Shown: positions 7,206 to 16,022 of the stretch, one piece after another
Layout of the letters: every line of letters begins with the position of its first letter
How positions within the stretch are numbered: position 1 is the first letter of the stretch
NCBI RefSeq assembly: GCF_000621705.1
Contig: NZ_JHXO01000009.1
Span: forward strand, 124,001 to 188,000
DNA from: Prolixibacter bellariivorans ATCC BAA-1284
GTDB taxonomy: Bacteria; Bacteroidota; Bacteroidia; Bacteroidales; Prolixibacteraceae
Length of the DNA: 64,000 nt
Direction of reading: 5' to 3'
Made by a program: the position numbers and the translations under genes
The notes under the pieces: model-generated
Told to the model about the DNA's origin: nothing
The model's database searches: none
The model's input: the letters and a program-made list of their open reading frames with translations, nothing else

Positions 7206-8702
7206 ATGCTTTACCCCCAGATAACTGAAAAACGAATGAGGCTTCATCCGGTTACATTGTTGTTTGCAGACCAGCCTGAGACAGAATCCGATTTTCGAAA
7301 ACAATATTTCCGTGATTCGTTACCGCAGTTTCGGTTTGCCTTCCTGTTGCTTACTATATTGTACGCAGGATTTAGTATTGTAGATTATCTCTACATCCCC
7401 AACCGGTTAACAACCTTCTTACTCATCCGATTCGGTATCGTACTTCCGTTGATGGGCGGAACATTGTTTTTTTCCTACACCAATCTTTTCGAAAAAGTAT
7501 GGCAGGAATTAATGGCCCTTTGCTACGTTGTTTCCGGAGCAGGTATCAGCTATATGCTTATTCTTGAGCCGGAAAACTTCACTTATTACGGAGGTTTGAT
7601 GCTGGTCTTTGCCGCAGGCTATTTCTTCATACGACTCAGATTTTTGTATGCGTCCATTGCCGGCTGGATTACCTTGATTTTGTTCATTACCGGTAGAATA
7701 ATTGCCCAGCAAACCTTCTCGGAATTGTTGGTCATATCCTTCTTCTTCTTCACGGCCATGAACCTGATTGGTATGTTTGGCTCATATTATCTGGAATATT
7801 ATGCCAGACGAAATTTTCATCAGCATTTGCAAAGTCAGCAACAGCAAAATCTGCTTAACGAGACTTTCCAAAACCGTGAAAAAGAAATCAATCAACGTAC
7901 GCTGGAGCTCAAACAAAAGAACAACCGGTTGACGCATGAGCTGGAACGGGGCAGAATTATTGAGCATGAGTTAATCCGTGTGAAAGAAAAGGCGGAAGAG
8001 TCGGATCGATTAAAAACGGCCTTCCTGACCAATCTTAGCCATGAGCTTCGAACACCGCTTAATTCAATTATTGGCTTTGCTTACCTGTTATCAAACGATG
8101 ATATAGAACAGGAAGAGAGGACCGAATATCAACGTATTATTCACCAGCAGAGCGATTACATGCTCAGTCAGATTAATGATATCGTTGAGATTTCGAAAAT
8201 TGAGAGCGGAAAATACGAGCTTGACTTCATTAAATGCAGCATACCAGAAATCTGCGATGATGTGATCGAAGTAATGAAGAAACAGTTGTTGCCGGAAGTC
8301 AATCTCGTTATTGATGAAAAATCTGAAAAACAGCACTTCCCGCCAATAAAAACCGATTGTGACCGGTTAGTTCAAATACTGAAACAACTAGTGTCAAACG
8401 CAATAAAGTACACACAAAACGGAGAAATCAGGATTGGTTACGACCTGAATTCGCGGGAACGCTTGTTGGAATTTTACGTCAGCGACACAGGTATTGGAAT
8501 TTCAGAAGACAACCGGCAGAAGATATTCAAACGTTTCACCAAACTCGATCCGTTTGCGCAGGGAACCGGACTGGGACTCTCCATTTGCAAAGCGCTTGTT
8601 GAACAAATGGGCGGTAACATCGATGTGGAATCAAGTCCCGGAAACGGTACGACTTTCCGGTTTAATATTCCTTACGCACCAATTAAAACAACCGTAAGTT
8701 AG
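7206..8702 (+). CDS. membrane sensor histidine kinase
   Basis: A 498-residue kinase. Residues ~35-195 form about six membrane helices (FAFLLLTILYAGFSIVDYLY, LIRFGIVLPLMGGTLFF and others), followed by a coiled coil (~200-265, QNREKEINQRTLELKQKNNR). The phospho-acceptor box FLTNLSHELRTPLNSIIGF has His279, followed by SDYMLSQINDIVEISKIESG. The ATPase domain shows the N box (QILKQLVSNAIKYTQNG), DTGIGIS and GTGLGLSICK. There is no receiver domain and no adjacent response regulator, so it is an orphan kinase. ATG 7206 (MLYPQITEK) is the first start; a later Met11 is possible. Its stop codon overlaps the convergent gene by four bases. Confidence 0.93.
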   Translation: MLYPQITEKRMRLHPVTLLFADQPETESDFRKQYFRDSLPQFRFAFLLLTILYAGFSIVDYLYIPNRLTTFLLIRFGIVLPLMGGTLFFSYTNLFEKVWQELMALCYVVSGAGISYMLILEPENFTYYGGLMLVFAAGYFFIRLRFLYASIAGWITLILFITGRIIAQQTFSELLVISFFFFTAMNLIGMFGSYYLEYYARRNFHQHLQSQQQQNLLNETFQNREKEINQRTLELKQKNNRLTHELERGRIIEHELIRVKEKAEESDRLKTAFLTNLSHELRTPLNSIIGFAYLLSNDDIEQEERTEYQRIIHQQSDYMLSQINDIVEISKIESGKYELDFIKCSIPEICDDVIEVMKKQLLPEVNLVIDEKSEKQHFPPIKTDCDRLVQILKQLVSNAIKYTQNGEIRIGYDLNSRERLLEFYVSDTGIGISEDNRQKIFKRFTKLDPFAQGTGLGLSICKALVEQMGGNIDVESSPGNGTTFRFNIPYAPIKTTVS

Positions 8703-9934
8703 CCACGTTCCACTTTTAACCAGACGCCAAATTGTGCATCGTCAGTCGGAGGAATCATCGGCAGAATGCCTTCGGCTATTTTTCCGTCAACCATTTTGAC
8801 AGGGAAACGGGACATTTGTGCTTTGATATCCTGACTAAACCGGCCTGGTCTATCAACGGTTATCTCCCATCTTCCGTCACTTTCAGGAGAAATCATCTCA
8901 CGCAATTCCAGTGTTAAAACCCCCATGTTGTAGCGAGAGTTGATTTCCAGGCACGGATGCAATCGAAGCTTATTTTTCACGTCGCGGTACAGCAACAAAT
9001 CGACTCCCACCCAACCGTGATACATATGTGAAAAAACACTTTCGGAAAGTACACTTTGTAGCAGCTGCCTGACAATAGGCACGTAATCCGTTAAAAAGCT
9101 TTTTTCATCCGCCGAAAGGCCCGGTGTTAATTCACGGATATAATTCCCCTGGTAACGCCCGGCGGCATCAGTTAAAAACGAAGATTGTCCCCGATAAGCG
9201 ACTTCTCCTTTTCCTTTCGAATAGAATTGCAGGGACAAATCAGCGACTTTATTCAACCACGGTTCTACCATCACGTAGCCCTGTTGCTTCAGAAATCCGG
9301 AAATAACCTGCCGGTTTGACTGATTAAACTCATTTGCTCTCAGCATTTGAATTCCTCGTCCGGAAGCGCTCCAGGGTGACTTCACGACCAATCTCCCCCA
9401 CTTACTCTGCAAGCTGATGATTTCCTCTAATTGCGTGCATAAAACAGGGCTTTCATCCAAAGGTAACAACCAGTCATTCTCTCCTGCCACTCTCAAAATT
9501 TCCGATAGAACTCCTGCGGCAGTTTTCCGGCTGTAAATCTCGCAGGTAGATTCTGTCCATTGAGCTATCGGTGAGCTTCTGAATTCATCGGAACAAAATT
9601 CTTTTAGAGGATTCAACCTTCGGTGAACAGCCGGACTCCACCCCCATGGATACAAAAATCCCTTTGGCTGCTGACAAAACGCCTGGTCATTAAGTGCTTC
9701 ATCTTCCATCAAAAACTGTGGCAGATTCTTCCCCACTTTTTGCCAAAGGGTTACAAATGACTCCGAAGGAACTTCGTGAACCAACACAATATCAGTCTCT
9801 GCGGCAAAGAACATCGGCAAGGTGCTCAAATCTCTTTCAAATTGGAGCAGTCTTTTAGGAGGCATATAATTGGGATCGCCATTGGCAATGGCCAGCTCAT
9901 TGGTCGGATTATAGAGATAAATATCAGCAAGCAT
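8699..9934 (-). CDS. ATP-grasp-like protein of unknown substrate
   Basis: A 411-residue soluble protein beginning MLADIYLYNPTNELAIANGD. The middle part looks like an ATP-grasp fold: LVVKSPWSASGRGIQML with Lys185 and a Gly-rich loop, then VMVEPWLNKVADLSLQFY, and near the end HPCLEINSRYNMG, where Glu and Asn could bind magnesium. ATP-grasp enzymes ligate a carboxylate to an amine or thiol. No neighbouring partner points to a substrate: the convergent neighbour is a kinase and the upstream neighbour a glycosyltransferase gene. The N-terminal ~150 residues are not recognised. Assignment rests on motif resemblance only. Confidence 0.55.
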   Translation of the reverse strand: MLADIYLYNPTNELAIANGDPNYMPPKRLLQFERDLSTLPMFFAAETDIVLVHEVPSESFVTLWQKVGKNLPQFLMEDEALNDQAFCQQPKGFLYPWGWSPAVHRRLNPLKEFCSDEFRSSPIAQWTESTCEIYSRKTAAGVLSEILRVAGENDWLLPLDESPVLCTQLEEIISLQSKWGRLVVKSPWSASGRGIQMLRANEFNQSNRQVISGFLKQQGYVMVEPWLNKVADLSLQFYSKGKGEVAYRGQSSFLTDAAGRYQGNYIRELTPGLSADEKSFLTDYVPIVRQLLQSVLSESVFSHMYHGWVGVDLLLYRDVKNKLRLHPCLEINSRYNMGVLTLELREMISPESDGRWEITVDRPGRFSQDIKAQMSRFPVKMVDGKIAEGILPMIPPTDDAQFGVWLKVERG

Positions 9935-10059
9935 ACGACAAAAATACAGCTATGAAACCAAAGCACATTTGCCGGGCATTAAATTTTTGTCAAACGATAT
10001 TTTTCTGTTTAGAAATTGTCGAAGGATAGAATGAGACCGAACTTCAGAAGCTTTGTTCT

Positions 10060-11151
10060 TTATAATCCTAGGTACAAGTTATGATAATCATTCCGCATCC
10101 GGTCCAAATTAAATTTCTCAAACACCAACTCACTGGCGTTCTTCGAAATTTGTTCTTTATAAGCATCATCGCCAATAATGCGCAAGACCCCATTGGCTAA
10201 ATCATCTGTTGCTTTAACTTCTGTTAGATAACCTGTTTCATCGTGAATAACAGCTTCAGCAGTTCCTCCTGCCCTTGTTGTCACGACAGGAGTCTTTGCG
10301 GCAAAAGCCTCAAATATGGTTAAAGGTAGTCCCTCTTCTACTGAGGTCATTAATAAAACCTCCAACTCGGGAAGAACTTCATGAACGTCATTTCTAAACC
10401 CAGTAAAGATGATATGTTCGCCAATCTTCTTATTGTTTGAATAAGCTATCAATTCATTTTTCAATTCCCCCTCACCAATGATGACGAATTTGATCTTTTT
10501 ATCTGTCTTCTGAAGAATCAAATCTGCCGTATCGATAAAAGTGAACAAATCTTTCTGTGGCGTTAATCCGGCAATATTCCCTACAAGTATCGTGTCCTCC
10601 GGTAGCTTATATTCATTCTTTAGGCGATGAGTATTTTTTTGTGAAGCAAAGAAGTTTACATCAATACTGTCGTATATGGTGATCACTTTATTCATGTCTT
10701 TTACTACTCCGTCAAAGACATCTCTTACCGCATTCGATACACAAACAATCTTATTGACCCGCTTATGATTATACTTAACTCTCTTGAAAAAATTATTGGC
10801 AATGCGGTTGTTCCTTTTTCTCGAATAAACGAGTTTGACGTTTGGGAAAAAGTTAATCACCAACAAGATCATGGAAAAAGCACTTGAATCATGGACATGA
10901 ACGATATCAATCTGCTCGTCGCTGATTACTTTCTTAATCGTTTTAATAAATGGAATTGACAGGCCTGAATTAACCGGAGCCGTATAATGGTTAATTTGTC
11001 TTGCCTGGCATTTTTCAGAAAGTACAGACCCCGTTGGACAAAGAATCGTTTGTTTAATATCCGGTAGCGATTCGAGCAAACCGTAGGTATTCAATAGCTG
11101 AGAATCACCTCCTCGCCACTCTTTAATAGTAGCAATGTGTAAAATATTCAT
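10060..11151 (-). CDS. GT4-type glycosyltransferase
   Basis: A 363-residue GT-B glycosyltransferase. The N-terminal half starts MNILHIATIKEWRGGDSQLL, with the DIVHVHDSSAF segment typical of the acceptor domain. The C-terminal half holds the donor-binding region: ILVGNIAGLTPQKDLFTFID, KFVIIGEGELKNEL, IIFTGFRNDVHEVLPELEV and the EX7E-like stretch SVEEGLPLTIFEAFAAKTPV. GT4 enzymes retain anomeric configuration and transfer sugars from nucleotide donors onto glycans or lipids at the cytoplasmic face. It stands alone here rather than in a polysaccharide cluster, so the acceptor is unknown. Its base composition is visibly more AT-rich than the neighbouring genes, perhaps a sign of transfer. Confidence 0.9.
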   Translation of the reverse strand: MNILHIATIKEWRGGDSQLLNTYGLLESLPDIKQTILCPTGSVLSEKCQARQINHYTAPVNSGLSIPFIKTIKKVISDEQIDIVHVHDSSAFSMILLVINFFPNVKLVYSRKRNNRIANNFFKRVKYNHKRVNKIVCVSNAVRDVFDGVVKDMNKVITIYDSIDVNFFASQKNTHRLKNEYKLPEDTILVGNIAGLTPQKDLFTFIDTADLILQKTDKKIKFVIIGEGELKNELIAYSNNKKIGEHIIFTGFRNDVHEVLPELEVLLMTSVEEGLPLTIFEAFAAKTPVVTTRAGGTAEAVIHDETGYLTEVKATDDLANGVLRIIGDDAYKEQISKNASELVFEKFNLDRMRNDYHNLYLGL

Positions 11152-11490
11152 ATTACCCTTAATGAATTTATGCTCAATATATTATCGGCCTTTGCTCAAA
11201 TAGTTCAACGGTTCTGCAGCAATCGTTCTTCAATTCCACAAAGTCTACGGGATACAAAGCTAAAATTATTTTGCATTCTTCTCCGCCAAAATAATTAACC
11301 TTACATTGGTTAGTCTCACGTCATAACATACTTTTGCATTATTTAGTAATGCTTCCCGATTGTCACATTTACGTATCAAATGGCTGTCAGGTAGGACAAT
11401 TCAATAAATAGTGAAAAAAGGAACAGTAAATAAATTTCACACAACATATAGTGTTGATTAATTTCGAAAAGAAAAATTAAATTCAATAAA
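11152..11490. other. intergenic region with promoter for the downstream acidic protein gene
   Basis: A 339-base AT-rich spacer between divergent genes. Apart from the promoter at 11306-11336, which leaves a leader of about 145 bases, I see no repeat or RNA gene. Confidence 0.5.
11306..11336 (+). promoter_or_regulatory. Bacteroidota-type promoter
   Basis: TTG at 11306-11308, a 20-base spacer and TACTTTTG at 11329-11336 match the -33/-7 consensus (TTG, 19-21 bases, TAnnTTTG) exactly. Transcription would start near 11343, giving a long leader before the ATG at 11491. Confidence 0.7.
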
Positions 11491-12012
11491 ATGAAAACAG
11501 CTCGTTTTTTAATCTGTCACCATCCCTTCGCCTCCGAAGATGAACCGGCCGAATTTGTACTGCACAACGCTCAACCCCGTTTTCTGGCCAAAGCGGAAGC
11601 GCTTGATTTTGAAGAATTGGAAACCCGACCAGATAAACCTTTCGGCGATGTTCTCTATATCAATGGTGAAGGAGCCATGGAAATCTACCGGCTGACTGTG
11701 ACCGAATTTTATGACCGGGCGGACGATGACGACATTCTTCAGGTATTACTGCAGGGAGGTCACGATTTTTACGTTAGTTACCTTGACCAGGTGGCAGAAG
11801 ATGAAGAGGAAAAGCCGGGATATCCTGTAAAAGATTTCAACAAGGAACTTCCGGGACTGAAGATTCTTCAGGCTTCCGACACATTCACCCTGGTTTACAA
11901 TGGTCTTGTAGCTGATTTCAAAAGCGAAGAAGAGCTGGATGAGTTTCTTGAGCAGGATTTAGGAATCACACAATCAATGCTCGATCAGGGAATCATCAAC
12001 AAATTTGAATAA
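11491..12012 (+). CDS. hypothetical acidic cytoplasmic protein
   Basis: A 173-residue, strongly acidic protein (MKTARFLICHHPFASEDEP...) with runs such as DRADDDD and AEDEEEKP. No signal peptide or membrane helix is present. It is not recognised as any family. The sequence has a mixed alpha/beta look, with LVYNGLVADFKSEEELDEFL near the C-terminus. It forms a single-gene unit, bounded by an exact consensus promoter upstream and a strong terminator 20 bases downstream, which argues that it is a real and actively expressed gene. Confidence 0.8.
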   Translation: MKTARFLICHHPFASEDEPAEFVLHNAQPRFLAKAEALDFEELETRPDKPFGDVLYINGEGAMEIYRLTVTEFYDRADDDDILQVLLQGGHDFYVSYLDQVAEDEEEKPGYPVKDFNKELPGLKILQASDTFTLVYNGLVADFKSEEELDEFLEQDLGITQSMLDQGIINKFE

Positions 12013-12032
12013 AATCAGTTTTTTTTCTTGCC

Positions 12033-12066
12033 CCCGGCATTTCAAATGAATGCCGGGTTTATTTTG
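12033..12066 (+). terminator. intrinsic terminator after the acidic protein gene
   Basis: CCCGGCATT (12033-12041) pairs with AATGCCGGG (12049-12057) around a 7-base loop, followed by TTTATTTT. Confidence 0.88.
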
Positions 12067-12213
12067 CTATGATTAGCAGTTTCACCCCCTTCTCATTCGC
12101 ATTCTTCCTATAAAAAATTAAGATTTACCTATTTTAAGTCTCGATTTTTCAATTTCACAAAACCTTACATTAGTATTAAATATTTCGTTGTTTGATTGCA
12201 TTTTGTCAGGTTA

Positions 12214-12245
12214 TTGGTGGTTTTTAAAAGAAATATGTATATTTA
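12214..12245 (+). promoter_or_regulatory. probable asnB promoter
   Basis: TTG at 12214-12216, a 21-base spacer and TATATTTA at 12238-12245 (one mismatch to TAnnTTTG). The start would be near 12252, leaving a leader of ~70 bases before asnB. The rest of the 310-base gap shows nothing else except the preceding terminator. Confidence 0.5.
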
Positions 12246-12322
12246 CCACAACAAAAGCTTTCAAAAAGAGTTATTATAGATATTAGATAAACGAATTATA
12301 AATACCAAACAATTGATTTATT

Positions 12323-13990
12323 ATGTGTGGAATTGTCGGTGTATTTGACCTGAAAGTAGATTCGCAGCAGCTGCGCCCTCAGGTCCTGGAAATGTCCAAG
12401 AAAATTCGCCATCGCGGTCCGGATTGGTCCGGCATTTTTTGCGAGGACAAAGCCATTTTGGCTCACGAAAGATTATCCATTGTCGATCCTTCATCCGGAG
12501 GACAACCGTTGTACAGTAAAGACGGTAATTTGGTACTGGCTGTCAATGGCGAGATATATAACCACCAGGGAATTCGTGATCGATATGAAGACTCGTATGA
12601 TTTCCTCACCAAATCGGATTGTGAAGTAATTCTTCCACTCTATCGCGAAAAGGGAAAAGATTTTCTGGAAGAATTAAACGGAATTTTTGCTTTTGCACTT
12701 TATGATAAAGAAAAAGATGAATACCTGATTGCCCGCGACCATATCGGTATTATACCGTTGTATATGGGATGGGATCAACACGGAAATTTCTATGTTGCCT
12801 CTGAGCTGAAATCGCTGGAAGGAGTCTGCAACAAGATTGAAGAATTTCTGCCCGGCCATTACTGGTCAAGCACCGAAGGTGAAATGAAGCGTTGGTACAA
12901 ACGCGAATGGACGGAATATGATAATGTAAAAGACAATCCGGCATCCATCGACGAATTACGCGATGCTTTGGAAGCAGCTGTTCATCGTCAGCTTATGTCC
13001 GATGTACCTTATGGTGTATTGCTTTCCGGAGGCCTCGATTCATCGGTTATTTCCGCTATCGCGAAGAAATATGCCGCCCACCGGGTTGAAACAGAAGATA
13101 AAAAGGATGCCTGGTGGCCTCAACTACACTCATTTGCCATCGGTCTGGAAGGGTCGCCCGATTTGGCTGCTGCACAAAAAGTGGCTGACCACATTGGTAC
13201 CGTTCATCATGAAGTTCACTTCACCATACAGGAAGGGCTAGATGCGGTGAAAGACGTGATTTACCATCTCGAAACATACGATGTAACAACCGTTCGCGCT
13301 TCCACGCCGATGTACCTGTTGTCACGAGTCATCAAATCGATGGGCGTGAAAATGGTACTTTCCGGTGAAGGTGCCGATGAAATTTTTGGTGGTTACCTCT
13401 ACTTCCATAAAGCGCCGGATGCTAAATCTTTCCACGAAGAAACCATACGGAAGTTAAGCAAACTGCATTTATACGATTGCTTAAGGGCGAATAAATCGTT
13501 AGCAGCCTGGGGAGTTGAAGGACGTGTTCCTTTCCTCGACAAAGAGTTTCTAGATGTCGCTATGCGCTTGAATCCGGAAGCCAAGATGGCCAAGGATGGA
13601 AAAATGGAAAAATGGGTGGTGCGCAAAGCATTCGAAGATTATTTGCCCGAAAGTGTTGTCTGGCGCCAGAAAGAGCAATTCTCTGACGGTGTAGGATATA
13701 GCTGGATTGATACATTGAAAACCATGGCGGCGGAACAGGTTACCGACGAACAATTGGCTAATGCCAAATTCCGCTTTCCGGTGAATCCGCCTATGTCGAA
13801 AGAAGAATATTTTTACCGGGCCATTTTCAGTGAACATTTTCCGTCGGACCAGGCAGCTGCTTGTGTTCCGTCGGTACCATCAATCGCCTGCAGTACGGCT
13901 GAAGCGTTAGCGTGGGATGAGTCATTCCGCAACAGTGCCGATCCAAGTGGACGAGCAGTAAAGAATGTTCATCAACAAGCCTATAAATGA
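12323..13990 (+). CDS. asnB: asparagine synthetase B (glutamine-hydrolysing)
   Basis: A 555-residue enzyme that makes asparagine from aspartate, ATP and glutamine. The class II glutaminase domain starts MCGIVGVFDL, with Cys2 as nucleophile, followed by KIRHRGPDWSGI, HERLSIVDPSSGGQPL and LAVNGEIYNH. The synthetase domain has the PP-loop LLSGGLDSSVISAIA and later LSGEGADEIFGGYLYFHKAP and EGRVPFLDKEFL. Length matches bacterial/plant-type AsnB. Cytoplasmic. It forms a single-gene unit with its own promoter and terminator. The C-terminal tail (AACVPSVPSIACSTAEAL) is typical for the family. No anomalies. Confidence 0.97.
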   Translation: MCGIVGVFDLKVDSQQLRPQVLEMSKKIRHRGPDWSGIFCEDKAILAHERLSIVDPSSGGQPLYSKDGNLVLAVNGEIYNHQGIRDRYEDSYDFLTKSDCEVILPLYREKGKDFLEELNGIFAFALYDKEKDEYLIARDHIGIIPLYMGWDQHGNFYVASELKSLEGVCNKIEEFLPGHYWSSTEGEMKRWYKREWTEYDNVKDNPASIDELRDALEAAVHRQLMSDVPYGVLLSGGLDSSVISAIAKKYAAHRVETEDKKDAWWPQLHSFAIGLEGSPDLAAAQKVADHIGTVHHEVHFTIQEGLDAVKDVIYHLETYDVTTVRASTPMYLLSRVIKSMGVKMVLSGEGADEIFGGYLYFHKAPDAKSFHEETIRKLSKLHLYDCLRANKSLAAWGVEGRVPFLDKEFLDVAMRLNPEAKMAKDGKMEKWVVRKAFEDYLPESVVWRQKEQFSDGVGYSWIDTLKTMAAEQVTDEQLANAKFRFPVNPPMSKEEYFYRAIFSEHFPSDQAAACVPSVPSIACSTAEALAWDESFRNSADPSGRAVKNVHQQAYK

Positions 13991-14021
13991 TGAAAAAAGT
14001 TAACCCCAGTATTAGTTCACA

Positions 14022-14054
14022 AACAGCTGCCCGTTCCTGCTTCGGGTGGCTGTT
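14022..14054 (+). terminator. intrinsic terminator after asnB
   Basis: AACAGCTGCCCG (14022-14033) pairs with CGGGTGGCTGTT (14043-14054), including two G-U pairs, with a 9-base loop, followed by TTACTTTT. It lies directly against the stop of the convergent GNAT gene and may serve both. Confidence 0.82.
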
Positions 14055-14522
14055 TTACTTTTGAGGTAAATCCTTCTCCATTAAAACACTCAGCGTGCCA
14101 TCAATTATCGCTGTTCCGGTTTCCCGGAAACCTACTTTCTGATAAAATTTTCGGGCACCAATTTGCGGTTCCGAGGTCTCCAAATGAAATTTAGAGTAAC
14201 CGCGCGAAACCGCTTCCTTCTCCAAATTCATATATAGTTCCTTCGCCAATCCTGTCCCCTGATAATCCGGGTGAACGCGCATACGTTTTATCTCACAAAG
14301 TTGATTCGTTGTTTTCCGGAAAGCTCCCATCGCCACAATCTGACCTTCATTCTCGCCCACCAGAAAATAGCCGTTATCTCCCCCATATATGGTATCCAAA
14401 TAAGGTAAATCGTCGTCCCACGGACCTTCTCCCCGGTACATTCCAATGGCCTCAAGCGCTGTCCGATGCAATCGTACTACTTTATCGAAATCCTCCTTGC
14501 GATACGCTCTGATTTTTACCAT
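14055..14522 (-). CDS. GNAT family N-acetyltransferase
   Basis: A 155-residue protein of one GNAT domain: KIRAYRKEDFDKVVRL at the start, the central strand IVAMGAFRKT, and the acetyl-CoA loop RMRVHPDYQGTGLAKEL with the Q/RxxGxG/A pattern, then KFYQKVGFRETG. GNAT enzymes move an acetyl group from acetyl-CoA to an amine; the substrate cannot be told from sequence. Its upstream region on the same strand carries a structured-RNA candidate ending in a terminator about 115 bases before the ATG, which could act as a leader controlling this gene. Confidence 0.9.
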   Translation of the reverse strand: MVKIRAYRKEDFDKVVRLHRTALEAIGMYRGEGPWDDDLPYLDTIYGGDNGYFLVGENEGQIVAMGAFRKTTNQLCEIKRMRVHPDYQGTGLAKELYMNLEKEAVSRGYSKFHLETSEPQIGARKFYQKVGFRETGTAIIDGTLSVLMEKDLPQK

Positions 14523-14982
14523 CTTCCTTACTACAATTAAATGAATTCACCCATATTAAAACATAATGCATCCATATTGTTTAGCCAGGAGTGGAATGTT
14601 TTATCTGTTCCTACTGAGAAGATGGTGCCCTATAAAACCAAAACCCCTCCGATTATTCATCAGAGGGGAGCACGGTTGAATACTAACAAAAACACCCAAA
14701 CTTGTTAATATTCTAACTCTTGCGGAGTGAATACACCACGAGAGCTTACCGGTTTTTTCCCTGTCAAAAGAAGGTACCGGTGAACCATATTCTCCATGCA
14801 CTTTGTTATTCAATAACACAATGAAAGCATCTATTCTTTTGCAATGACAAAACGATATCATGAAACATTCGAAATGCGAGTTGACAGGGTACCACCCACA
14901 TAGACAACAACTTATCGATTACACTGACGAAAAGATGAGCTTTAAATCAATAAAAAGCAATGGTTTAAATATAAAAACTCTT
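14523..14982. other. intergenic region with structured-RNA candidate
   Basis: A 460-base gap between the GNAT gene and the small membrane protein gene, both on the minus strand. It is dominated by the candidate RNA at 14636-14802; the flanks are AT-rich and unremarkable. Confidence 0.5.
14636..14802 (-). ncRNA. candidate structured RNA (small RNA or leader of the GNAT gene)
   Basis: Read on the minus strand, a helix of about 11 pairs closes the element: GCATGGAGAATA (14788-14799) with TATTCAACCGTGC (14670-14682), interrupted by one small internal loop. Inside lie a hairpin between the two ACCGGT boxes (14776-14781 and 14748-14753) and a strong hairpin at 14717-14744 (CTCTCGTGG... against CCGCAAGAG). 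Directly 3' is an intrinsic terminator, GGAGGGG-type stem 14644-14668 with the tail TTTTGGTTTT. A long-range closing helix, internal hairpins and a terminator recall 6S-like or other small RNAs, but no known family was recognised. It may equally be a terminating leader of the downstream GNAT gene. Confidence 0.5.
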
Positions 14983-15180
14983 TTAGCGCTGTCTCTGTCT
15001 CCAGGGCATCACAAGCATTTTAATAAAATTACCAAAGAGAAAACCAATAAGTCCCCCGATTATCATTCCGGTTCCAAATGGTATCTCTGATGAGGCAAAT
15101 AGCTCTACTATGAATCCAATCCCCACCCCAAATGCCATCGCAATACCTACTGTGCTGTTTTTTCTTTCAGTCGGTGCCAT
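14983..15180 (-). CDS. small membrane protein with two glycine-rich helices
   Basis: A 65-residue protein (MAPTERKNSTVGIAMAFGVG...) with two membrane segments, residues ~11-30 (VGIAMAFGVGIGFIVELFAS) and ~37-57 (GTGMIIGGLIGFLFGNFIKM), both with glycine-zipper spacing, and a basic tail PWRQRQR. The pattern is that of small inner-membrane proteins with both ends in the cytoplasm. No family was recognised. Coding is supported by the clean two-helix hydrophobic pattern and charged ends rather than by conservation, so confidence is moderate. Confidence 0.6.
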   Translation of the reverse strand: MAPTERKNSTVGIAMAFGVGIGFIVELFASSEIPFGTGMIIGGLIGFLFGNFIKMLVMPWRQRQR

Positions 15181-15497
15181 GATTTACTTAATAGCAAGTC
15201 AGTAAATAAATAATATGTTAGTTAGTTTTCAATTATTAAAAATAGTACACTCCTGGCTTTTTAACAAATCTAGAGTAAGCAAGAAGGTTTGTTTTTGATG
15301 TATTTATATCTCTTATTTTTCATAATATTTTACGTTTAACGAAAGGATCTGTTCATTCACATATCAGATCCGTACATTCATCAAAAAGTTGGCTATTTTC
15401 TATAAATTTTTTATACGTGTTGTTTTCACCCATTTTCGGGAAATAGAGTTCATCATTCTTCAACAAATTTTCCAACATTTCATATGGTAAACAGTAA

Positions 15498-15585
15498 CAA
15501 AAAACCCCTCCAGACCAGAGCAGTCAGGAGGGGTTGGTCAAACTAAAATGGAAACAATTAAGCCTGCTACGCTTCCATTGGACCG
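15498..15585 (-). ncRNA. candidate small RNA ending in an intrinsic terminator
   Basis: On the minus strand, a hairpin AATGGAA/TTCCATT (15573-15579 with 15547-15553, 19-base loop) is followed after ~12 bases by a terminator with a perfect 9-bp stem, AACCCCTCC (15503-15511) against GGAGGGGTT (15527-15535), and the tail TTTTTTG. No reading frame ends here (the nearest ATG gives only Met-Glu-Ala-stop). The terminator is about 320 bases from the next gene, so a standalone small RNA is more likely than a leader. The 5' end is not defined. Confidence 0.35.
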
Positions 15586-15880
15586 ATACTAATAATTCGA
15601 TTATGTCATCACTAAATCATATACCTGTTGAATGATGGAAAAGCGCAATTACTTGATAACAATCCATCGCGATTATTCCCTGAATTTATGAAATCAATTG
15701 GTAAAACATGTTAGTTTGCCGTACAAAACATGGTCTTAACAGTTTGTATTCCTGAAGATAAGACAAGATATTTACATTTCAAAATATTGTATTATAATAA
15801 TGAAAAGCTTATAATATGAATCATTAAATCAGTGGTGAAAACTCCTATTTTATAGGACCTGAAATCGTTTGCCAATGAAA

Positions 15881-15910
15881 AAGCGGAGTCCTCTAAAGAA
15901 GACTCCGCTT
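15881..15910 (-). terminator. terminator of the SusCD operon
   Basis: AAGCGGAGTC (15881-15890) and GACTCCGCTT (15901-15910) form a perfect 10-bp stem with a 10-base loop. On the minus strand the stem is followed by TTTC, and it lies ~110 bases after the SusD stop. Confidence 0.85.
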
Positions 15911-16022
15911 AAACAACCTAAAAACTTTGCGAAAAGAGAAATTGGGTACTTACTACAAACACAGAATAGATTGATTTACTGAATGAAATAAAAAATAAAT
16001 CAACCATGCATTCATACCAACT

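Larger units (their letters stand above)
15181..16022. other. 842-base gene-poor region
   Basis: No credible protein gene is seen. It contains an inverted repeat GGATCTG/CAGATCC (15345-15371), a strong minus-strand terminator at 15503-15535 with a candidate RNA upstream of it, a short dyad TCCTAT/ATAGGA (15843-15857), and the terminator for the SusCD operon at 15881-15910. Most of the rest is AT-rich. Confidence 0.55.

Noticed and set aside
14601-14861. An 86-residue minus-strand frame across the candidate RNA.
   Set aside because: It runs through the terminator hairpin and has no family resemblance; the RNA structure explains the region better.
14860-15090. A 76-residue plus-strand frame.
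   Set aside because: It overlaps the better-supported small membrane protein gene on the opposite strand and has an unstructured composition.
15345-15371. GGATCTG/CAGATCC inverted repeat as a terminator.
   Set aside because: The stem is only 7 bp with a 13-base loop and the following U-run is weak; no gene ends nearby.
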